A stretch of 24,113 nucleotides of DNA. Origin: Polyangiaceae bacterium. GTDB lineage: Bacteria > Myxococcota > Polyangia > Polyangiales > Polyangiaceae. Under the pieces are notes generated by a model. It was not told where the DNA came from and ran no database searches. It worked only from the letters and a program-made list of their open reading frames with translations. The stretch lies in the NCBI GenBank assembly GCA_025936205.1, contig JAICTU010000073.1, positions 1 through 24,113 of the forward strand, written 5' to 3'. The position numbers and the translations under genes are program-made. Each line of letters opens with the position of its first letter. Positions within the stretch are counted from its first letter, which is position 1. This document shows, in pieces, positions 1-7,205 of this stretch.

Positions 1-630
1 ATGTTCGAAGCGCTGATGCCCGCGCTGGTGGTCCCGGAGAAGCGCTGGGGCAAGCGCAGCTGGGCGCTCACGCACCCGCTCTACGTGCAGGCGCAGATCG
101 AGTTCGGACTCGAAGAGGCCCGCTACGGCTACTGGGGCTTCAGCCCCGCGCTCGATCCTGCGGGCGGCTACCGCGAATACGGGGTGCCGGCGCTGGGCAT
201 GGATCCCCTGGGCTACGCCGCCGACGCCGAACGCCGAACGCTGTTCTATACCGGGCCGGACGCGACGTTGGAGGGCCAGCGCGACTACGGCGCAGGCATC
301 GTCACGCCCCACGCCGTGTTTCTCGCGCTCGACTTCGCACCCGACGCCGCGCTCGAGAACCTGGCCGCGCTGCGCCGCGATTTCCCCGCGCTGTACGGCG
401 CCGGCGGCTTCCGCGACTCCGTGAACGTCGTCACGGGCTCGGTGGCGCAGCGCTACCTCGCGCTCGATCAGGGCATGGTGCTGGCCGCGATCGGTAACCA
501 CCTGCTCGCCGATCGCTTGCAAGGCTATCTGGCGCGCACGCTGCGGCCGGCGCTCGAGCCCTTGATGGCCTGCGAGGAATTCAGCGTCGGGCAGCTCGGG
601 CTACAAAGTGTCCCAGCACCAGCGGCATGA
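1..630 (+). CDS. Glycoamylase-like domain protein, C-terminal fragment
   Basis: This is the 3' end of a larger gene; the frame is open at base 1, so the ATG there is probably an internal Met. The 209 residues resemble the end of the glycoamylase-like family (PF10091), which also occurs fused to cyclic beta-1,2-glucan synthases and in beta-1,2-glucanases. Seen: an N-terminal FEALMP-L-VPE stretch, GYWGFSPALDPAGGYREYG (about residues 43-61), a later GIVTPHAVFLALDF, and a YLALDQGMVLAAIGNHL segment like the family's final alpha/alpha-barrel helices. The chain ends about 50 residues after that, as in family members. By family the role is cleavage or remodelling of a glucan, probably in the envelope; substrate cannot be read from this part. 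Signal peptide and upstream domains lie outside the window. Confidence 0.82.
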   Translation: MFEALMPALVVPEKRWGKRSWALTHPLYVQAQIEFGLEEARYGYWGFSPALDPAGGYREYGVPALGMDPLGYAADAERRTLFYTGPDATLEGQRDYGAGIVTPHAVFLALDFAPDAALENLAALRRDFPALYGAGGFRDSVNVVTGSVAQRYLALDQGMVLAAIGNHLLADRLQGYLARTLRPALEPLMACEEFSVGQLGLQSVPAPAA

Positions 631-664
631 ACGGGACTCCCTGAACGCGCGCTCCATGCGCAGC

Positions 665-696
665 TGCCCCGGGTCGGGGCAAAAACCGCGCTTTTT
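665..696 (+). terminator. Possible weak terminator hairpin after the glycoamylase gene
   Basis: A 6-bp stem TGCCCC/GGGGCA (665-670 and 676-681) with a 5-nt loop lies 35 nt after the stop codon. The T5 run (692-696) is ten bases downstream rather than directly abutting the stem, so intrinsic termination here is doubtful. The T run merges with a perfect TTGACA at 695-700, which could be a -35 element for the AraC gene, although no good -10 is found 16-18 bases on. Confidence 0.3.
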
Positions 697-775
697 GACA
701 AAATGCCGCCGAAAAGCTGCTGCCCAAGGGGCCTCGTTCCCCGCCTGACCCGTGTACACTAGCCGCGGAGCCATC

Positions 776-1654
776 GTGACGGCGGATCCCGAAGCGTGCC
801 CGCGCTCCAAATACGGGCTGGAGCTGACCTCGCACGAGTGGCGCGGCTTGCCGCTGCGCACCGGGCAATTTCCCGCCGCAGGCACCAGCGGGGACCTGAC
901 GGCGCAGTTCGACACCGTGCTGGTCTGGAGCGGAGGTCGCTCGGAAGTGACCATCCACAGCCGGCACCAGCATGCCCCCACTTCACGGCATCGCTTCGTG
1001 CGGCACAGCGGCATGATCGATCTGATGCCCGAGGGCACGGTGCTCGAGCGCATCGAATGGCACGGTCAACGGACCGCGTGTGTATCCGCGGTGATCCCGG
1101 CGCCGCGCGCCCACGAGCTGACCAGCGGCGACGCTTGCAGGTTCGATCCGGAACGCGGTCCGCGCTTCGGACTCGTCGACGCGCATGTGGTGGATCTGGT
1201 GCGGCGACTCGAAGCGCAGGCCGTCGCCGGGCAACCGCTCGGCACGCTCTACACCGAGGCGCTGTCGCTCACGCTGCTCACCTATCTGCGCGGCCGCTAC
1301 GCGATGCAAACGGGCAAAGCCCCCGACGCGGGTGCGCTCTCGTCCTGGCAACGCGATCGGCTGATCCAGTTCGTGGAAGACAACCTGGCCACGGACATCG
1401 GCCTGCCCGAGCTGGCCGAGCTCGCGGGCTATAGCCCGGATCACTTCTCGCGCTTGTTCAAGCGCTGCTTCGGCACGCCACCCTATCAATACGTGCTGGC
1501 GCGGCGCGTGGAGCGCGCCAAGGCCATGCTCAAGGATCGCAGCCGCTCGATCGCCAACATCGCGGCGGCCTGCGGCTTTGCGACGCAGGCCCACCTCAAC
1601 TCCGCGTTCAAGCAGCGCACGGGCGTCACGCCCGGCGTCTACCGCCGGGGCTGA
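776..1654 (+). CDS. AraC-family transcriptional regulator
   Basis: A 292-residue regulator. The last ~100 residues are a textbook AraC/XylS DNA-binding domain with two helix-turn-helix units: the first around LPELAELAGYSPDHFSRLFK, the second around IANIAAACGFATQAHLNSAF, ending with the signature QRTGVTPGVYRR. The N-terminal ~190 residues are a probable effector/dimerisation region with no recognised ligand motif. I chose the GTG at 776 because GGAG (767-770) sits five bases before it; an in-frame GTG at 752 would add eight residues but lacks such a site. It lies 145 bp after the glycoamylase gene and converges on the SGNH lipoprotein gene, so its target is not obvious; regulation of the neighbouring glucan gene is only a guess. 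Confidence 0.92.
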   Translation: MTADPEACPRSKYGLELTSHEWRGLPLRTGQFPAAGTSGDLTAQFDTVLVWSGGRSEVTIHSRHQHAPTSRHRFVRHSGMIDLMPEGTVLERIEWHGQRTACVSAVIPAPRAHELTSGDACRFDPERGPRFGLVDAHVVDLVRRLEAQAVAGQPLGTLYTEALSLTLLTYLRGRYAMQTGKAPDAGALSSWQRDRLIQFVEDNLATDIGLPELAELAGYSPDHFSRLFKRCFGTPPYQYVLARRVERAKAMLKDRSRSIANIAAACGFATQAHLNSAFKQRTGVTPGVYRRG

Positions 1655-1675
1655 CTTGCTCAGGCGCGCCCGAGG

Positions 1676-2794
1676 TTACGGCAGCACATCCTCGATCGCC
1701 TGGAACCACGCCTGCCCCATCACGGCGTAGCCGGTGTCGTTGGGGTGAAGGTTGTCGTTCATCAGCGAATTGAAGTTCGGGTTGGAGTTAAAGACGGTGA
1801 AGAGATCGAGCACCTCGATGTGCTTGCCGGCGGCCGCGCGTGCCTGCACCAGCCCAGGGATGGCGGCGTTGTAGGCTTGGACGCGCGTGTTCGTCTGTTG
1901 GTTCAGGGTGGGGATGATCTGCGCCACCACCAGCAGCGCATTGGGTGCGTCATCGATGATCTGATCGAGCAGCGCGCCCAGGCGCTGGGGCGCCTGCGCG
2001 AGGTTGATGTTGCCGTTCACATCGTTGGTGCCGATCTGCAGCAGGATGATGTTGGGGTTCGTTTGCGCGATCGCGTTGTCCACCTGGGCCGCGAGAGACC
2101 CGGAGCCGCCACCGCTGATCGTGAAGCCGGAGAAGCCCTCGTGGTTGCGCGGGAAGGGCTGACCGTTGACCGTGTTGGGGCCATTGGGTGCGTTCTGGCC
2201 GCCGGGAGCGACCACGCCGACAAAGGTGATGTCGCGCTGGGCAGCGAGCGCCTGGCGGAACAGTTCCACGCGGTAGCCGCCGCCGGAGGAGGCGAAGCCG
2301 AAGGTGATGGAGTCGCCGAGCGGCATGATGCGACAGGGGCTGCCATCCGTGGGACAGGGTGCAAACGCCGCAGGCGGCGGTGGTTGCTGCGCGGGCGGGG
2401 GCGGTGCTGGGGCGCCGGATGGCGCAGGGCCGGCGTCGGGAGCCGCGCCACTGCTCGCCGTGGAGGGCCCCGCTGCCGGATTCTGTGCGGGGTTCGCCGC
2501 CAGATCCACCGGGCCCTGGAGCGCTTCACCGGCAGCCCCGGAGCCCGCGCTGCCGGTCGCTGGCGCGGGGGGCGGAGCCGGGTTGGTCGAGCTCGTGTCG
2601 GTGGACGGAGCCGGCTGCGCGGGGCCGGAGGCCATCATCACCGGCGTCGCAGGCTCTCGCTGCGTCTGCGGGGGCTCCGCGCCGGGGCCACTGGATGAGC
2701 TGCTGTCGCTGCAGGCGAACGCCAGTGCTGCCAGCGAAAACAGGTGCGAGACGGAGAGGACGCAATCCGTGCGAAGGCGGAGACGGGTCGTCAT
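1676..2794 (-). CDS. SGNH/GDSL-family hydrolase lipoprotein
   Basis: A 372-residue esterase/lipase-type protein. The N-terminus has a charged start, a hydrophobic stretch and a lipobox-like LAFAC with lipid-acceptor Cys28, then a low-complexity Ser/Pro/Ala/Gly linker to about residue 145. The catalytic domain follows with all SGNH blocks: GDS with nucleophile Ser162, the block II glycine near 222, GTND with Asn257, and DNLHP with Asp347 and His350. By family it hydrolyses an ester, for instance an O-acetyl group on a polysaccharide; the substrate is unknown. The lipobox and linker suggest display on the outer membrane. The start is well supported by AAGGGGG just upstream of the ATG. It is divergent from the lectin-like lipoprotein gene. 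Confidence 0.92.
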   Translation of the reverse strand: MTTRLRLRTDCVLSVSHLFSLAALAFACSDSSSSSGPGAEPPQTQREPATPVMMASGPAQPAPSTDTSSTNPAPPPAPATGSAGSGAAGEALQGPVDLAANPAQNPAAGPSTASSGAAPDAGPAPSGAPAPPPPAQQPPPPAAFAPCPTDGSPCRIMPLGDSITFGFASSGGGYRVELFRQALAAQRDITFVGVVAPGGQNAPNGPNTVNGQPFPRNHEGFSGFTISGGGSGSLAAQVDNAIAQTNPNIILLQIGTNDVNGNINLAQAPQRLGALLDQIIDDAPNALLVVAQIIPTLNQQTNTRVQAYNAAIPGLVQARAAAGKHIEVLDLFTVFNSNPNFNSLMNDNLHPNDTGYAVMGQAWFQAIEDVLP

Positions 2795-2895
2795 GGCCCC
2801 CCCTTAAACCCAAGCTCGCAAGAGAGTCTTCCGCGAAAGCGCGCCTCGCTTGCCAATTCTCCGGCGCAATGGCGCCTGGCTCCGTCGCCGATACG

Positions 2896-2921
2896 GCGCC
2901 GGAACAACATTCCGCCGGCGC
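2896..2921. promoter_or_regulatory. Inverted repeat in the divergent lipoprotein intergenic region
   Basis: GCGCCGG (2896-2902) and CCGGCGC (2915-2921) form a perfect 7-bp inverted repeat with a 12-base spacer, roughly midway in the ~196-bp gap between the two divergent lipoprotein genes. A smaller CGCCG-ATA-CGGCG palindrome (2886-2898) overlaps it. It could be an operator shared by both promoters; in such GC-rich DNA chance is a real alternative. No convincing -10/-35 pair was seen. Confidence 0.3.
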
Positions 2922-2990
2922 TCCGTGCGCTCAGCGGGAATGGGCCGGCTGACGTGACCTCGGAACGCAACACTGCTATTCGAAGTGATC

Positions 2991-4202
2991 ATGCCGACTC
3001 GTGCCGACCGCCGCGTTTTGCTGATCGCCTTCGCCTGTTGCGCCTGTTCCAGCGAACCCAGCGGCGACGATGCTCAGCTGGGGCTTCCGGCCTACAACGG
3101 GCCGGGCGCAGCGACGGCGGGCTCGAATCCGGCGCCCGGCGCGGGCTCATCACCGGCTCCTTCATCGAGCGGCACGGGTCCCATCCCGACGAGCCCGTCC
3201 ACCAGCAGCCCCTCGGAGCAGGGCGCGATGCCGACCTCGATCGCCGCGGGTGGCGCCTCTTCCGGAGCCCCCGGCGCGGCTTCGGGCGCGAATGGCGGGG
3301 AGATGACGGGCGCAGCAGGTGCCGGCATGATGCCGAGCGGGGCCGCCGGCAGCGCCAGCATGGGCAGCGCCGGGTCGGGGAACATGGCAATGGCCAGCGG
3401 CGGCGCGGGTGGCGCGCCGGGGGCGGCTGGTGCAGGCAACGTCACGCCGCCGCCCGCCGTGAGCTCCTGCCCCGCCACGGCGTTGTTCTGCGACGACTTC
3501 GAAGACGACGCGACGGGTCAGTTCCCCGGTGCCCCCTGGCAGAATCAGACCGGTAGCGGCGCTTCGGTGACGGTCGACGGGGTACAGGCCTTCAGCGGCA
3601 CGCACGCGGCGCACGTGCTGGCGCCGGCCGGCGCCTACCGGCGCGGCTTCTTCTCGCTGACCCAGGGCCGATCGGAGATCTTTCCGGCCGCTTCGCGCGA
3701 GATGTTCGGGCGCGCAATGATGTACCTCGAGGCCACCCCCAACGCGACCGTGCACTGGACCATCCTGCAGGGTGAGGGCCGCGCCGCGGACGGCACCCAT
3801 GACGCGTATTATCGGTACGGCGGCCAGCAGCAGAACGGCGCCGGCTTGATGGCAAACTACGAGACGAACATGGGCGTCTCGACGGACTGTTACTCGCATT
3901 CCGCCATGCGCATGCCGACCCGCGCATGGACCTGCGTGGAATGGCACTTCAAGGTCTCGACCAACGAAGAGCAGCTCTGGCTGAACGGGAACGAGGTCAG
4001 CGATCTGCACGTGATCGATCGCCCCACCACGGCCGGCTCCGGCTGCCTGGGCAACGGCGTGAACGGCGAGTGGCTCGCACCTCCGCAGTTCACGACCCTG
4101 CACCTCGGCTGGGAGCAGTACCAGCAGACCAACAACGCCACGAATCTGTGGGTCGACGACGTCGCGATCTCGACCCAGCGCGTGGGCTGCCCAGCACGCT
4201 GA
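2991..4202 (+). CDS. Lipoprotein with concanavalin A-like (Cip1/LamG-type) domain
   Basis: A 403-residue secreted lipoprotein of unknown function. A short basic start (MPTRADRR) leads into a hydrophobic stretch with a Cys cluster at residues 16, 17 and 19, one of which should be the lipidated Cys. Residues ~22-150 are an extreme Gly/Ala/Ser/Met linker. A compact ~240-residue domain follows, opening with SCPATALFCDDFEDDATGQF and running through Trp/Tyr-rich strands to DDVAIS near the end. This opening and the closing DDV-I are typical of jelly-roll lectin/glucanase-like folds related to Cip1 and polysaccharide lyases. I expect carbohydrate binding or cleavage but see no catalytic motif. ATG 2991 was preferred over GTG 2985, two codons upstream; neither has a strong ribosome site. 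It is divergent from the SGNH lipoprotein gene and probably shares its regulatory region. Confidence 0.85.
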   Translation: MPTRADRRVLLIAFACCACSSEPSGDDAQLGLPAYNGPGAATAGSNPAPGAGSSPAPSSSGTGPIPTSPSTSSPSEQGAMPTSIAAGGASSGAPGAASGANGGEMTGAAGAGMMPSGAAGSASMGSAGSGNMAMASGGAGGAPGAAGAGNVTPPPAVSSCPATALFCDDFEDDATGQFPGAPWQNQTGSGASVTVDGVQAFSGTHAAHVLAPAGAYRRGFFSLTQGRSEIFPAASREMFGRAMMYLEATPNATVHWTILQGEGRAADGTHDAYYRYGGQQQNGAGLMANYETNMGVSTDCYSHSAMRMPTRAWTCVEWHFKVSTNEEQLWLNGNEVSDLHVIDRPTTAGSGCLGNGVNGEWLAPPQFTTLHLGWEQYQQTNNATNLWVDDVAISTQRVGCPAR

Positions 4203-4635
4203 CGAACGGGTAGCGATTCCACTGCACAGCGATTTCGCCGGGAGCGGCGCCGCGCGGCCTGGTTTGACCTTGCGCGCGGCGTCAATGCTGCACTGCGCTC
4301 CAGTCCGCTGCACGGCGCAACGCTCGCTGCAGCGAACGCCGTTCAGGGCGAGACAGAAGCGCGCAGCGGGGAGGCAGGCGAGCAGCAATGCGACCAGCGG
4401 GTGATGGGGCGAACTCTGGCGCTTGCATGAAAAGCGCATAGATTGTCGTGCGAGGTCGGTTCGCTCGTGAGATACTCTCCTGCATCGACGCTCGCCTCGC
4501 CGTCGCGTTGAGGCAGCGGATTGTCGGGCAGCGGATTGCCACGCGGCCGACTGTCTTGCGGTCAGTCGTCAGCCAATACTGCGCGGTATAGCTAGCAGAG
4601 GTGTAGCTACCCGACGTAGCGACCAAGGACTCAGC
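4203..4635. other. Intergenic region upstream of the VWA lipoprotein gene
   Basis: These 433 bases separate two plus-strand lipoprotein genes and show no credible coding frame. The right half is less GC-rich and holds a tandem 15-base repeat (4512-4541), an inverted repeat CGACTG/CAGTCG (4548-4553 and 4563-4568) and a TATAGC that could be a -10 (about 4585), without a matching -35. AAGGA seven bases before ATG 4636 is a good ribosome binding site. The region probably carries the promoter of the VWA gene. Confidence 0.55.
4512..4541. repeat. Two tandem 15-bp direct repeats (possible operator)
   Basis: GGCAGCGGATTGTCG and GGCAGCGGATTGCCA stand head to tail, sharing the first 12 bases and lying about 95 bases upstream of the VWA start codon. 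Direct repeats on a roughly 1.5-turn pitch upstream of a promoter can be activator sites; the sequence matches no site I know. Confidence 0.45.
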
Positions 4636-5916
4636 ATGCGCTTCTCGTTCTCTCTTGCCGGCTGCCTGGCTGCGTTGTTCGCCGTGAGCGGCTGCTCTAG
4701 CGACAAGAGCGACAAGGGCAGCACCGTGACCGACGCCCTTCGTGGCCAAGACGGGCGGGACTCCTCGCCGCTGTTACCTGGCGGAGTACCTGGCGGAGTA
4801 CCTGGCGGAGTACCTGGCGGAGTACCTGGCGGAGTGGGGCCTGACGGAGAAGGCCCGGACGGCATGCCGGGCGGGGCTACCGACCTGGCGGGGTTGATCG
4901 ACGGGGAGCCGCAGCCTCCGGCGTGCTCGGATCAGTTCGCACCGGCCGCAGCGCGTCCGCCGCTGATCCAGTTCGTGGTCGACACCAGCGGTTCGATGAA
5001 CTGGGTGGCGGGCACGCAGAGCGCGCCCCAGGCGGGCGAGCAGAGCAAGTGGCAGATCACTCAGCAGGCCCTGGCGAACGCGATCAATGCCATGCCGGAC
5101 GACGTCGCCGTGGGCGTCAGCTACTTCCCCAACGTGCGCAGCGGCGACCCTCAAGCGCAGTGTTTTCGTCCGGAAGAGGCGGCACCGCTGGCGCCGCTCA
5201 GCGCCGCTCAGCGCGCGCTGATCCAGCAAGTGAACGACGCGGAGACTCCCTTCGGCGGCACGCCGACGCACGGCGCGTACCGCTTCGGTATCGACCAGCT
5301 GCGCGCCTCGCCGCTGGAGGGGCCGCGGTTCCTGCTGCTGATCACGGATGGCATTCCGACCTACACGATCGACTGCCGGGGTGACGGCCGCACGCGAGTC
5401 GATGGTACGCCGCTGATCGATGACGTGAAGACGGACTACGACGGCAGCCAGATCCGCACCTTCGTGATCGGCTCGCCGGGCAGCGAAGACGCGCGCGATG
5501 AACTCTCGGAGATGGCATCGGTGGGTGGCACGGCGAGCCCGGGTTGCGCGGTGGGCGGGCCCAGCTTCTGTCACTTCGACATGACCTCCGAGCCCGACTT
5601 TTCGAAGGCCTTGAACAAGGCGCTGGCCGAGATCACGCAGTCCACGCTGGCCTGCGACTATGCGCTCCCGAAGCCGCCCGGGGGCTTGCGGCTGGATTTC
5701 AATGACGCAAGCGTCGTGCTCGAGTCCGGTGGCAGCAGCGTGCGCGAATTCGAGCGCGCTGCTTCGGGCGACTGCGCTTCGGGCTGGGAGTTCGGCGCCG
5801 ATCGCACCTCGCTCCATCTCTGCCCGTCCACGTGCAGCGAGCTGCAGGGCTTGCTGCAGAAGGATCCGAACCTGGACGTGAGCATCAAGTTCGGCTGCAG
5901 CACCACCCCGCGCTAG
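4636..5916 (+). CDS. von Willebrand factor A domain lipoprotein
   Basis: A 426-residue lipoprotein. The leader ends in a classical lipobox VSGC with Cys20. Residues 48-67 are five tandem PGGV units, followed by a Gly/Asp/Pro linker and a VWA domain from about residue 107 to 340. The metal-ion-dependent adhesion site is intact: DTSGS (116-120), a Thr in GGTPTHG (206-213) and Asp238 in ITDG. The C-terminal ~90 residues contain paired cysteines and resemble the extension often seen in myxobacterial VWA lipoproteins. By family it binds a protein or matrix partner through a divalent cation; the partner is unknown. The start is fixed by AAGGA seven bases upstream and by the signal peptide. An intrinsic terminator lies 10 bases after the stop, so it is probably transcribed alone. 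Confidence 0.92.
   Translation: MRFSFSLAGCLAALFAVSGCSSDKSDKGSTVTDALRGQDGRDSSPLLPGGVPGGVPGGVPGGVPGGVGPDGEGPDGMPGGATDLAGLIDGEPQPPACSDQFAPAAARPPLIQFVVDTSGSMNWVAGTQSAPQAGEQSKWQITQQALANAINAMPDDVAVGVSYFPNVRSGDPQAQCFRPEEAAPLAPLSAAQRALIQQVNDAETPFGGTPTHGAYRFGIDQLRASPLEGPRFLLLITDGIPTYTIDCRGDGRTRVDGTPLIDDVKTDYDGSQIRTFVIGSPGSEDARDELSEMASVGGTASPGCAVGGPSFCHFDMTSEPDFSKALNKALAEITQSTLACDYALPKPPGGLRLDFNDASVVLESGGSSVREFERAASGDCASGWEFGADRTSLHLCPSTCSELQGLLQKDPNLDVSIKFGCSTTPR
4777..4836 (+). repeat. In-frame 12-bp tandem repeat, five copies (PGGV)
   Basis: CCTGGCGGAGTA is repeated five times without interruption; only the last base of copy five differs (G for A). Each unit encodes Pro-Gly-Gly-Val using GGA and GTA, which are scarce in the surrounding coding sequence. 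Near-perfect DNA identity points to recent slippage expansion rather than purely protein-level selection. Because the unit is a multiple of three, copy changes would only lengthen or shorten the linker between the lipid anchor and the VWA domain. Confidence 0.95.
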
Positions 5917-5926
5917 TTTCGCTCGA

Positions 5927-5951
5927 GCGGCTCGGAGCCGCGGAGTTTTTT
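5927..5951 (+). terminator. Intrinsic terminator of the VWA lipoprotein gene
   Basis: A 6-bp GC stem GCGGCT/AGCCGC (5927-5932 and 5936-5941) closes on a CGG loop, and outer CTC/GAG pairs may extend it. GGAG and then six T residues (5946-5951) follow. It sits 10 bases after the stop and before the convergent SMP-30-like gene. Confidence 0.75.
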
Positions 5952-5988
5952 GCGCGGGGTGGCCTGAGGGTCTGCCGATAGCCGGGGG

Positions 5989-7020
5989 TTACTTGGCTTC
6001 GGCGGTGGTGTTGGCCGGCGCAGCTCCGGGCGTGGCGGCTGCCGTCAGCTGCGGTACCTTCTGGATCTCGATCGCGTTGTCCATGAACAACGGGACGAGC
6101 ACCTGGTTGCGCTGCGTGTCGTAGCCGATGTCCGCGGGAGCCTTGAGGTCGGCGACCAGCGGCGAGAACTGGCCGTCCGCGGACTCCAGGTAAACCATCG
6201 ACTTCTCCCAGCTGGTGACGATCGTCTGGCCGTCCGCGGTGCGGATCAAACCGTCGAGCTGTGCGCCCGGTGCGGTCGTCGCCGCCTCCTGCTTGCCGTC
6301 GCTGGTGACCTTGTAGAGCTTGCCCTGCCAGGTGGCGACCCACAGGCCCGAGGCATCGGCGTACAGGCCGTTCGGCTGCGACAGCTGTTCGCCCTTGATC
6401 AGCGTCGACAGCTTGCCGTCGGTGCTCACCTTGTAGATGGCGTCCTTTTTGTCGCCCTCCAGGCCCTCTTTGCCCGCCTTCAGCCCGGTGTCAGAGACGT
6501 ACACGGTGCCGTCCGGAGCCACGGCCACGTCGTTCAGGAAGGAGGCCGTCGGCACCTTGATCTGCGCGAGCGGCTTGCCTGTGGCCAGATCGAAGCTGCG
6601 GATCACGTCGATGTCAGCGACGAAGAGCTTGCCAGCGGAGATGCCGATGCCCTTGGGAGCGTTGAGCTCCACATCGGGCTTGCTGCCGTCGATCCACTTC
6701 AGCTCGAGCACCTTGCCCTCGGGGGAGAGCTTGGAGATGAAGCCGTTGTCGTCCTTGTCGAGCGGGCCGCCGTTGATGTTGCTGACGAGGTACACGTCGG
6801 AGCTGGCATCGTACTGGACCGATTCCGGCGTCTGCAGACCCACGTCCTTGATCACGAGCGGACCGGGCGCGGCCTTCTCGACAGTCCCCGCGGCGGGGGC
6901 CTCGGACGGCGGCGCGGGCTGCGGAGGCGCTTCAGGCGCAGGGGTTTGACTGCAAGCGAAAGCAAACCCCACCGTGAGCGCGCAGGCGCTCATTTGGACT
7001 GTAGTCAATCGGTTCTTCAT
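5989..7020 (-). CDS. SMP-30/gluconolactonase-like beta-propeller lipoprotein
   Basis: A 343-residue protein with a signal peptide ending in a lipobox-like FAFAC (Cys23), a short Pro/Ala/Glu linker to about residue 50, then a six-bladed propeller. Repeated blade motifs are visible (NGFISKLSPEGKV, NDVAVAPDGTVYVSDTG, QPNGLYADASGLWVATW). Positions equivalent to the SMP-30 metal ligands are present as Glu66, Asn163/Asp164 and Asn217. SMP-30 relatives hydrolyse sugar lactones, but many secreted members are of unproven activity, so I call only the fold. GGGAG about nine bases before ATG 7020 supports the start. It converges with the VWA gene and is separated from the upstream kinase gene by ~180 bp, so it is probably monocistronic. 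Confidence 0.87.
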   Translation of the reverse strand: MKNRLTTVQMSACALTVGFAFACSQTPAPEAPPQPAPPSEAPAAGTVEKAAPGPLVIKDVGLQTPESVQYDASSDVYLVSNINGGPLDKDDNGFISKLSPEGKVLELKWIDGSKPDVELNAPKGIGISAGKLFVADIDVIRSFDLATGKPLAQIKVPTASFLNDVAVAPDGTVYVSDTGLKAGKEGLEGDKKDAIYKVSTDGKLSTLIKGEQLSQPNGLYADASGLWVATWQGKLYKVTSDGKQEAATTAPGAQLDGLIRTADGQTIVTSWEKSMVYLESADGQFSPLVADLKAPADIGYDTQRNQVLVPLFMDNAIEIQKVPQLTAAATPGAAPANTTAEAK

Positions 7021-7158
7021 GATTTCAAACTCCCTCGGGATAATGCTGCCCCGAGACGTAGGGCGACGCCGTTGGCGGGCCCGACGGTCAAGAAAGGGCT
7101 GATACGAACGCCCTCTCTATCACCGTCAGCTCGGCGTCCCCACCGTTTTTTGTTGCAT

Positions 7159-7183
7159 CAGCGCCGGGGAGCGGGCGGCGCTG
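7159..7183. repeat. GC-rich hairpin between kinase and SMP-30-like genes
   Basis: CAGCGCCG (7159-7166) pairs perfectly with CGGCGCTG (7176-7183) around a 9-base loop. It lies 20 bases beyond the kinase stop codon on the minus strand. No T-tract follows on the minus strand, so it is not a standard intrinsic terminator there; it may protect the 3' end or be a weak termination signal. Confidence 0.4.
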
Positions 7184-7193
7184 CTTTCTGGGA

Positions 7194-7205
7194 TAGCAAT
7201 TGCTA
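7194..7205. repeat. 12-bp perfect palindrome overlapping the kinase stop codon
   Basis: TAGCAATTGCTA is a perfect palindrome whose last three bases (CTA on plus, TAG on minus) are the kinase stop codon. It is unusually AT-rich for this window and could be a protein-binding site or a symmetric mRNA stem; its small size leaves chance open. Confidence 0.45.

Noticed and set aside
3162..4439. 425-residue minus-strand open frame opposite the lectin-like lipoprotein
   Set aside because: It lies antisense to a gene with a lipoprotein signal and domain, is Arg/His/Gly-rich, and has no family motif; long antisense frames are expected at this GC content.
4774..5817. 347-residue minus-strand frame opposite the VWA gene, ending in ARYS-type repeats
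   Set aside because: The repeats are the complement of the PGGV tandem repeat; the rest is an antisense shadow.
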